DNA of 13,694 nucleotides, taken from assembly GCA_028706835.1 (NCBI GenBank), contig JAQTVL010000043.1:1-13694 (forward strand), given 5' to 3'. The position numbers were made by a program, and so were the translations under genes. Source of the DNA: Phycisphaerae bacterium. GTDB taxonomy: Bacteria; Planctomycetota; Phycisphaerae; JAJVII01. This document shows, one piece after another, positions 1 through 5,862 of the stretch. The notes below the pieces were generated by a model. It made no database searches. It was given only the letters and a program-made list of their open reading frames with translations, and was not told where the DNA came from. Positions within the stretch are counted from its first letter, which is position 1. Every line of letters starts with the position of its first letter.

Positions 1-1
1 C

Positions 2-628
2 GGCGGCAAGACCGAGGGCGTGCCGAAGTTCCGCCTGCTCATCAGCCGAATGGGCAACCGCGTGCTGCGATGGATGATGCCCGGGAGTTTCCGAACCTAC
101 ACCAGCCTCTTCCGCTGCTACCGCCGCCAGGTGCTCGACGATCTCGTCCTCGAAAGCAACGGCAAGGAACTGCACCTCGAGATCATGGCCAAGGCCATCG
201 CCCTCGGCTACCGCGGCATCGAGGTCCCCGCCACCCTCCGCGGCCGCAAGAAGGGCAAGAGCAAGTTCCGATTTCGCCGGATCGCCCAGAGCCACATCGA
301 GTTCGGCCTGAACGAAAAGCCGATGCTGATGTTCGGCATCGTGGGCCTGTCGCTGTTGCTGCTCGCCGTCGCGCTGGGAATCGTCCTGCTGGTCGAGTCC
401 GCCCGCGGCGAGCACATGGGCGGTCGCCCGATCACGCTGTTCACGGTGTTCCTGGGCCTGGCCGGCATGATCGTCTTCGCGGTCGGCTTCATCGCCGTGC
501 AGAACGTGAGCCTGCGGAACGAGATTTTCAAGGTGAAACGTCAGAACGTTCGGCTTGGCCAGCAGTTAGGCCGGATATCCGACATACTCGACGACGCAAA
601 CAAGCCCAATGTTCCACGTGGAACATGA
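2..628 (+). CDS. GT2 family glycosyltransferase, dolichol-phosphate mannosyltransferase-like (3' part)
   Basis: The frame is open from base 2, so the start and the GT-A catalytic N-terminus lie outside the window; 208 residues are visible. The visible part has the C-terminal signature of DPM1-like GT2 enzymes: an ISRMGNRVLRW segment, TYTSLFRCYRRQVLDDL (family pattern D/Y-T-S-x-F-R-x-Y-R), a LGYRGIEVPATLRGRKKGKSK segment, then a basic stretch. Two hydrophobic segments follow (about MLMFGIVGLSLLLL to IVLLVES, and TLFTVFLGLAGMIVFAVGF), which would anchor the enzyme in the membrane. A polar, Arg/Lys-rich tail ends the protein. Family members transfer a sugar from a nucleotide donor to a polyprenyl phosphate on the cytoplasmic face; the donor cannot be told here. 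The last six codons overlap a parS site. The next gene is convergent. Confidence 0.85.
   Translation, partial: GGKTEGVPKFRLLISRMGNRVLRWMMPGSFRTYTSLFRCYRRQVLDDLVLESNGKELHLEIMAKAIALGYRGIEVPATLRGRKKGKSKFRFRRIAQSHIEFGLNEKPMLMFGIVGLSLLLLAVALGIVLLVESARGEHMGGRPITLFTVFLGLAGMIVFAVGFIAVQNVSLRNEIFKVKRQNVRLGQQLGRISDILDDANKPNVPRGT
610..625. other. parS: parS centromere-like site (ParB binding)
   Basis: TGTTCCACGTGGAACA is a perfect 16-bp palindrome and matches the widely conserved bacterial parS consensus TGTTNCACGTGNAACA at every defined position. ParB binds such sites and spreads to build the partition complex that segregates the replication origin region. The site is read as the codons for NVPRG plus part of the flanking Asn and Thr codons, directly before the TGA stop, so it lies inside a gene, as many known parS sites do. 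Such sites normally cluster near oriC. ParA and ParB genes are not in this window. Confidence 0.87.
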
Positions 629-667
629 CGGCGCTGTCAGCCAACGATGAGGTGTGGCCTAGGCCGA

Positions 668-723
668 AAGTTGGATTTCAAAGTTGGATTTCAACACCTA
701 CCCCCCCTTTTGAAATCCAACTT
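668..723. repeat. Tandem 13-mer plus inverted copy between convergent genes
   Basis: AAGTTGGATTTCA occurs twice in tandem (668-680 and 681-693). A 14-base inverted copy, TTGAAATCCAACTT, follows at 710-723. The 681-694 arm can pair perfectly with it across a 15-nt loop that contains a run of seven C; the first tandem copy could pair instead. It lies between the ends of the converging glycosyltransferase and flippase genes, so a bidirectional transcription-ending or mRNA-protecting role is plausible. No T-tract follows on either strand, so it is not a standard intrinsic terminator. The rest of the 629-830 spacer shows no gene or other motif. Confidence 0.6.
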
Positions 724-830
724 CTTGCGGCATTTGTAGATTTATCGTAACCTCAGTCCAAACAACAACATGCCGCCCAAGTTGGCCCATATTTCAGGTC
801 GGCCCAGACGGCCCACCTTCACGCCGAATC

Positions 831-1844
831 CTACCCCTCGGCGGTTGGATCGACCTCTGCCTTGGCATCAGCAGTACCCGGCGCCCACCGCAGCATCGCC
901 AAGCCGACCACGCCGAGGCCCAGTTCCACGACCGTCTGCGCGACGCGCGTGAGCACGGCGATCAGGCTGGACGACGCGACTCCCACCACCGGGCCGAGCA
1001 CGCGGAAGTAAATGTCCTCCCGCACGCCGATGCCCGCCGGGGCGAAGAACACCAGGAAACCGATCACCGTCGCGCCCACTGCCGTCGATGTGACGATCGG
1101 CCAATCGTGCAGAGTCACCGTCGGCACAACCGCGCGGGCGACCAGCCAGATCCCTGTGCCGAGCACGGCGAAGCGGAAGGCAACGACGATCAGCGTCGCC
1201 AGCAGGAACCGATTGCGAGGCCGGGTGCGAATGGGTTCGCGCTTCATGCGGACCAACGCGAAGTTGCCCAACGCGAGGAACACCCTCGGGTGCAGGCAGG
1301 CCAAGCCGCCCGCGACGCACGCGACGCGAAGGGCCCACGCCAGCGCCGTCGTATGCCCGGCCGACCGCGCCAGCAGCGGCGGCAGGGCAATGATAAGCCC
1401 GACCAGCACATGTACGCCGGTGTGCAGGAACGTCGCGAACAGCGCCGTCGCCGGCCGAAGGCCGAACCGCGCCAGCACCGCCACCGCGCCCGCGACCGTG
1501 GCAACCTTGCCCGGGACATACTTGCCCAGCCCGCTGGACCAGTACGCGGCCACGCATGACCGCAGCGTTGCGTCCTCGCCGAACGAGCGAATGCTTAGCC
1601 GGAGCGTCAGCCCGCAGAGGAACTCGTGCGCCGCGATCAGGGCCAGCCCCGCCATGATCGCGAGCACGTTAAAGTGCAGGTCGCCCCAATTCACCTGCCG
1701 CAGCCCATGCACCAGGTCTTTGCCGGCGACATACGCGATGAACGCAAGGAGTGCGAGAAGAACGATGCGCCGTAGCACACGGCGACGCGCGGGTTTCTTC
1801 GCGGCGGCGGGAACGGACGGGGCACTCTCACCCGGTTGACTCAA
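831..1844 (-). CDS. Flippase-like integral membrane protein (LPG_synthase_TM / UPF0104 family)
   Basis: A 337-residue protein with a basic, proline-rich N-terminus (to about residue 26) and about seven to eight hydrophobic segments. The family signatures are GLGKYVPGKVATVAG (residues 105-119) and APAGIGVREDIYF (268-280), the latter followed by a helix with R300 and E307, as in lysylphosphatidylglycerol-synthase membrane domains and AglD-type proteins. No soluble aminoacyl-transfer domain is present, so lipid-linked transport or flipping fits better than lipid aminoacylation. I chose the TTG at 1844 because AGGAG sits 8 nt upstream. The frame stays open to an ATG at 1973, but those 43 extra residues are translated from the palindromic element at 1896-1980. 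It converges with a lipid-linked-sugar-type glycosyltransferase, a common partner for this family. Confidence 0.82.
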   Translation of the reverse strand: MSQPGESAPSVPAAAKKPARRRVLRRIVLLALLAFIAYVAGKDLVHGLRQVNWGDLHFNVLAIMAGLALIAAHEFLCGLTLRLSIRSFGEDATLRSCVAAYWSSGLGKYVPGKVATVAGAVAVLARFGLRPATALFATFLHTGVHVLVGLIIALPPLLARSAGHTTALAWALRVACVAGGLACLHPRVFLALGNFALVRMKREPIRTRPRNRFLLATLIVVAFRFAVLGTGIWLVARAVVPTVTLHDWPIVTSTAVGATVIGFLVFFAPAGIGVREDIYFRVLGPVVGVASSSLIAVLTRVAQTVVELGLGVVGLAMLRWAPGTADAKAEVDPTAEG

Positions 1845-1895
1845 AAACCGTACTCCTGTCGCCGCCCCTTCGTACTGCCGCGATCGACATTTGGT

Positions 1896-1980
1896 GGGTG
1901 CCATGCTTGCGACAGCCGTATCGTCGCAAGCATGTCTTCCGCATGCCTGCGACAAAACAACCGTCGCAGGCATGGCACCC
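1896..1980. repeat. Two-hairpin palindromic element, copy 1
   Basis: The ends are perfect 11-bp inverted repeats, GGGTGCCATGC and GCATGGCACCC. Inside are two stems. The first is CATGCTTGCGAC (1902-1913) with its complement at 1923-1934. The second is CATGCCTGCGAC (1942-1953) with its complement at 1963-1974. Each stem has 12 bp and a 9-nt loop. The second hairpin with its terminus (1942-1980) is identical over 39 bases, in reverse orientation, to 12261-12299 inside the kinase gene. A flanking 15-mer, TGACAGAGCTCTAGT (1999-2013), recurs with one mismatch and in the same orientation at 12381-12395. It separates the FG-GAP gene from the flippase gene. No transposase is present, so it is a non-autonomous MITE/REP-like element. 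Confidence 0.85.
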
Positions 1981-2008
1981 GATCCATCGCTTCACTTATG
2001 ACAGAGCT

Positions 2009-4414
2009 CTAGTCCTGCGGGTAGATCACGATCCGGTCGTGTACCAGCAGCACCAGGTCGGCCTTGCCGTCGCCGGTCACGTCGCCGAGCACCACGGCCC
2101 GCGGCTCGCCGCCCTCCGCGTCGTCGCCTTCGCGGAACCGCGGACGCTCCAGCGCCCGTGGCTGCTCGAACACCTTGAACCTCGTCGCCGGCACCAGCCG
2201 GCCTTCCGCGTTGAACGTCAGGACTTCGATGTTGTTCCGGCCCTGGTCAGCCAGCACCACATCCGCCCGGCCATCGTTGTTCACGTCGCCGATCGCGATC
2301 TCGCCGTAGCGAGCCTTCTCCTCCTCCGGCTCGAAGCTGGCCACCTCGCGCAGCACGTCGGTCCGCGACTCGACCGGCATGAGCACCAGCTTCTGGGCCC
2401 CGCACAGCAGAATGCTCGTCGCCGTCGGCCCGCCAAACGCGCCCGACACGATCTTCTTCGGCGATAGCGCCCCGACGTCGATCTCGTCGGTCGTGCGATA
2501 CGTGCGGTCCTCCTGCTCGGTCAGGATGCCCACCCGGCCGCGGGCCGCGTCGTAGGTCACGATCGTCTGACTCTTCGCCTTTGGTGACAACTTGCACGCC
2601 GCCGCCGTCGCCAGGTTCGCCCGCGGGTCAGCCGACTCGTACTGGTCCACCACCTGCCAGCCTTTGTCCTTGTCGAACACCAGCGCCCGGGCGAAGCTCT
2701 TCTGCGCCAGCAGCACCGCCGGCGTTTCCTTCGCCCCCAGCGGCGCGATGCACAGGCTGGCTGGGAACACGTTCGCCAGCAGCCCCGACTGCACGTCCTT
2801 GCGAACCACCTGCTCGAACTTGCCCGCCTCCACCTGCCGGCAGAGCAGCACGCTGTCGTACGGCCGAATCACCAGCACGTCCGGCTGGCCGTCGTGATCC
2901 ACGTCGCCGCAGCGGATGTCCAGCGGCTTGTCCTTCAGTTCGGTCAGTTCGAGCGCGGCGCCGGCCTTGGCGTCCTTACCACCCAGGCCCATCACCGTTC
3001 GCAACGTGAACTTGTCCTCTTTCTTGTCCTTCGACACGTAGACGAGGTCCGGCCGGCCGTCGCCGTCCAGGTCGCACAGGTCCATCGCCAGCGGCTCGCC
3101 CTCGATAGTCACTGTCTGCGGGAAGGTCAGCCGGCCGTTCACGAACCGGCTGATCCCGATAATCTTCTCCTTCACGCTCAGCGCGACGATGGCGTCGGTC
3201 TTGTCCTTCTTGGAGTCGCCGAGCCGGCCGGCACAGAGCTTGCGCATGTCCATCAGGCCGGGGAATCTCTTCGGCGAGCCGAGCAGCGACTTCGCATTCG
3301 CCTGGAGCAGCATGAACTCCGCCTGCGACGGGTCGGATACCACCACGTCCAGCAGCCCGTCACCGTCCACGTCGGCGGCCACCACGTCGCGGTTCTCGAT
3401 GCCCTCGCCCAGCGGCAGCGGATAGGAATACACCGGATAGCTGGCCTTCTTGGCGTCCGGCGACAGCGCCGACAGCCGGACGCGCCCGCTCTGCGCCGCC
3501 ACGGACAGCAGGCACGACCGCGCCTGGCCGGCCACCGCGCACGGGACCATCGCCCGAGGCATCGGCATCTCGTAGCGGACCTCCGGGCCGAGCTGCCCAG
3601 CCGACGACTGGTAGCGCACGCAGACCGGGTATTCCGGGTCCGACGACAGGACCACCAGGTCGGCCCGCTTGTCGCCGTCGATGTCCGCGATGTTCACCTG
3701 CCGCAGCCGCGGGGCGCCGCTGTAGTACTTCACGGGGCGGGCCATCGTGCCGTCGTCGTTCTGGAGCACCACCGACACGCCGTCGCCGCACAGCAGCGCG
3801 ATATCCGCCCGGCCGTCGCCGTTGATGTCCCCGATCGCCAGCGCCCCGTCGTTCACCTGGCCGTCGATGATCTCGATCTTGACCGCAGGCTTCCAGGCCG
3901 GCTCGCGCGGCTTAGCCGGGTCGAGTTTCTCGCCCTTGGCTGGCGGCTCCTGGAGAACGATGTAAACGCCCTTGCCCTTGGAGTAATAGACGAGGTCCGG
4001 CCAGCCGTCATTGTTCAGGTCGGCCACCGCAGCCACGCTCGCCTCGACGTCCAGCGCGAAGCTGACCCGCTTGAACCGCCAGGCCAGTTCCTTGCCGAAG
4101 CGGTCGTTCACGTCGCCGTCATCCCCCGCCAGCGGCACCGGGTCCGCCTCCGCCTGCGTAGCCGCGCCGCCCTTCTTCTGCAGCAGCAGTTCAATACGGG
4201 CCTTGCGGTTGTTCGTCACAACGATGTCGTTCAGCCCATCCTTGTTCAGGTCGCAGATGATCGGCGTGCCGATGCCCCACTGGAGTTTGAGAATCTCCAT
4301 GTGGCCAAAGCCATAGTACTGCGACAGGTCGTTCCCCTTGGCAGGAGGCTCCGCCAGTGCGACAGCGGGGAGAATGGCCAGGGCGACGAGGAAGGCGGAC
4401 ATGCGATGCATCAT
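2009..4414 (-). CDS. Secreted FG-GAP/VCBS repeat protein
   Basis: 801 residues with a clear signal peptide (residues 1-21, AVALA before EPPAKG). Nine Asp-rich loops of the FG-GAP/VCBS type, with pattern D-x-[ND]-x-D-G followed by a hydrophobic strand, start near residues 55, 132, 196, 244, 348, 448, 504, 710 and 778 (for example DLNKDGLNDIVV, DVDGDGLLDVVV, DVTGDGKADLVL). A decayed copy may lie near 400. These loops bind calcium in related beta-propellers; the spacing suggests one or two propellers with a divergent stretch at 510-700. The ATG at 4414 is preceded by AAGGGG at a 6-nt spacing and starts the signal peptide, so the longer open frame to 4558, which runs into a repeat, is not used. 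No enzyme motif is visible; adhesion or surface scaffolding is an inference. The TAG stop lies in sequence shared with the second repeat copy. Confidence 0.88.
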   Translation of the reverse strand: MMHRMSAFLVALAILPAVALAEPPAKGNDLSQYYGFGHMEILKLQWGIGTPIICDLNKDGLNDIVVTNNRKARIELLLQKKGGAATQAEADPVPLAGDDGDVNDRFGKELAWRFKRVSFALDVEASVAAVADLNNDGWPDLVYYSKGKGVYIVLQEPPAKGEKLDPAKPREPAWKPAVKIEIIDGQVNDGALAIGDINGDGRADIALLCGDGVSVVLQNDDGTMARPVKYYSGAPRLRQVNIADIDGDKRADLVVLSSDPEYPVCVRYQSSAGQLGPEVRYEMPMPRAMVPCAVAGQARSCLLSVAAQSGRVRLSALSPDAKKASYPVYSYPLPLGEGIENRDVVAADVDGDGLLDVVVSDPSQAEFMLLQANAKSLLGSPKRFPGLMDMRKLCAGRLGDSKKDKTDAIVALSVKEKIIGISRFVNGRLTFPQTVTIEGEPLAMDLCDLDGDGRPDLVYVSKDKKEDKFTLRTVMGLGGKDAKAGAALELTELKDKPLDIRCGDVDHDGQPDVLVIRPYDSVLLCRQVEAGKFEQVVRKDVQSGLLANVFPASLCIAPLGAKETPAVLLAQKSFARALVFDKDKGWQVVDQYESADPRANLATAAACKLSPKAKSQTIVTYDAARGRVGILTEQEDRTYRTTDEIDVGALSPKKIVSGAFGGPTATSILLCGAQKLVLMPVESRTDVLREVASFEPEEEKARYGEIAIGDVNNDGRADVVLADQGRNNIEVLTFNAEGRLVPATRFKVFEQPRALERPRFREGDDAEGGEPRAVVLGDVTGDGKADLVLLVHDRIVIYPQD

Positions 4415-4492
4415 GACGATCCCCTTTTCAATGGGCGTCTTTGGAGTCCGTATGGGTAGCAGGATTCGGCGGCGGCATCTGAAGTCCGTCTT

Positions 4493-4604
4493 TTTGTGGA
4501 GTGCGGGAGCGCAGCTCCCGCTTTGGCGTGGCCGGTAACGTTCTCCGGCGGCAGCCAAAGCGGTAGCTCCGCCGCTGCGCGGCTACGCTACCGCACTCCA
4601 CAAA
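4493..4604. repeat. 112-bp element with 14-bp perfect terminal inverted repeats
   Basis: TTTGTGGAGTGCGG (4493-4506) is mirrored exactly by CCGCACTCCACAAA (4591-4604). A second inverted pair nests inside: CCGCTTTGGC (4518-4527) with GCCAAAGCGG (4553-4562). Smaller hairpins such as GGGAGC-GCA-GCTCCC (4505-4519) are also present. It sits between the divergent FG-GAP and protease genes and encodes nothing convincing. The architecture is that of a MITE or a REP-type composite. It is unrelated in sequence to the element at 1896-1980. Confidence 0.8.
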
Positions 4605-4671
4605 CAGCGAAGACCTCATATCGCCACCAACTCTTGTCACACCTCATGAAGTTTCCCGCCACGATAAGCAC

Positions 4672-4700
4672 TTGTCGCTGCTTTTGCAAACCCATATAAT
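4672..4700 (+). promoter_or_regulatory. Sigma-70-type promoter for the protease gene cluster
   Basis: TTGTCG (4672-4677, four of six consensus bases) is separated by 17 nt from a perfect TATAAT (4695-4700). Transcription would begin near 4707, giving a leader of about 55 nt before the protease start at 4762. The local sequence is clearly AT-richer than the surroundings. It lies just downstream of the 4493-4604 element. Confidence 0.6.
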
Positions 4701-4761
4701 GCCGCTGAATACGGGGGTCTGAATGGATCGAACCGCATATTTCGCCGCAGGAGCGCCCTCT

Positions 4762-5766
4762 ATGAAGATCTACCTGTTCGCATTGGCCGGGATCGCCGCG
4801 CTTCTGCTCGCCGGATCCGCGTCGGCGGCTGACCGCGTCGTGCTCAAGAGCGGAAGCGAGGTCACCGGCGAGATACTCAAGAACGACGACAAGATTGTCA
4901 TCATCGACATCGGCACAACGGTCCTCCGGCTGGCCAGGACCGATGTGCTCCGCGTCGATCGCTCCGGCGGGGCAACCACCCGGCCGGACCATGCGTCCGC
5001 GACGACCCAGCCGATCGAGAAGTCCGGCCCCGCCTGGCAGCTTTACCGCACCGCCAAGCTCGAACCCGACACGGTCGAGAAGAAGTCTGACGCCAACGCC
5101 GAGGCCGTGGTGATGGTGACAAGCGCCGGCGGCCAAGGCTCCGGGTTCGTCGTCAACCCGGACGGTTACGTCGTGACCAATTACCATGTGATCGCCAACG
5201 AGACGCGGATCAAGGTGACGCTGTTCAAGCAGACCGACCAAGGCTTCGAGAACCGGCACTTCAAGAAGGTGAAGATCGTCGCGCTCAACCCGTTCGAGGA
5301 CCTCGCGCTGCTCAAGATCGAGGACGCGACCGAGCCGCTCAAGTACATCTACCTCGGCTCGATGGAGGACCTGAAGGTCGGGCAGGAGTGCTTCGCCATC
5401 GGCAACCCGCTGGGCCTGACGCGGACCGTCAGCCAGGGGATCGTGTCCACGAAGAACCGCAACTTCGAGGGCCGGCTCTACATCCAGACCACGACCGACA
5501 TCAACCCGGGCAACAGCGGCGGGCCGCTGTTCAACCTCAAGGGCGAAGTGATCGGCGTGACGTCGATGGGCTACATCTACCTGGGCGGCCTGAACTTCGC
5601 TATTCCCTGCGACGTGGTCAAGCGGTTCATCGAGAACCGCGACGCCTTCGCCTACGATGAAGACAACCCCAACGCGGGGTATCGCTATCTTCAACCGGCC
5701 GGCCGGCGCAACCCCAGTTCGCCCCCGCCGGGCAGGTGGCCGCAGTTGGAGCCGACGAACCGGTAA
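4762..5766 (+). CDS. Secreted trypsin-like serine protease (S1C, HtrA-type catalytic domain)
   Basis: 334 residues. A signal peptide (1-22, ending AGSASA) is followed by a small beta-rich domain (about 23-66) with KSGSEVTGEI and a hydrophobic strand, a type often found beside planctomycete proteases. After a Thr/Pro-rich linker comes the protease domain (about 113-292). The catalytic triad is intact: H142 in TNYHVI, D180 in FEDLALL and S252 in GNSGGPL; the GSGFVV and FAIGNPLGL motifs match DegP/DegQ-like enzymes. There is no PDZ domain; a short Pro/Arg-rich tail ends the protein. A role in envelope protein quality control or processing is likely from the family. The ATG at 4762 has AGGAG 8 nt upstream and starts the signal peptide; an in-frame ATG at 4723 lacks both. 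Confidence 0.92.
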   Translation: MKIYLFALAGIAALLLAGSASAADRVVLKSGSEVTGEILKNDDKIVIIDIGTTVLRLARTDVLRVDRSGGATTRPDHASATTQPIEKSGPAWQLYRTAKLEPDTVEKKSDANAEAVVMVTSAGGQGSGFVVNPDGYVVTNYHVIANETRIKVTLFKQTDQGFENRHFKKVKIVALNPFEDLALLKIEDATEPLKYIYLGSMEDLKVGQECFAIGNPLGLTRTVSQGIVSTKNRNFEGRLYIQTTTDINPGNSGGPLFNLKGEVIGVTSMGYIYLGGLNFAIPCDVVKRFIENRDAFAYDEDNPNAGYRYLQPAGRRNPSSPPPGRWPQLEPTNR

Positions 5767-5796
5767 CTTGGCAATCTTGCAGTCGCTGAGGCGTAT

Positions 5797-5824
5797 CGAG
5801 CCGCGAGCGGAAGCTCGCGGCTCG
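5797..5824. repeat. 12-bp perfect hairpin with GGAA tetraloop
   Basis: CGAGCCGCGAGC and GCTCGCGGCTCG form an uninterrupted 12-bp GC-rich stem closed by GGAA, a GNRA-type tetraloop. It lies in the 96-nt gap between the protease gene and the next secreted-protein gene. No U-tract follows, so it may act as an intercistronic mRNA-stabilising or REP-like element, not as a strong terminator. Confidence 0.7.
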
Positions 5825-5862
5825 GGCTGGATGGAACTTCACCCTGACCGAAAGGATGTGTC

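Noticed and set aside
1896..1980. CRISPR-like repeat array
   Set aside because: Only two hairpin units with different stem sequences, no spacers and no cas genes.
2894..4459. Long open frame on the plus strand antisense to the FG-GAP gene
   Set aside because: The translation is rich in Arg, His, Val and Gln with no family motifs, and it mirrors the well-supported minus-strand gene. It is a high-GC shadow.
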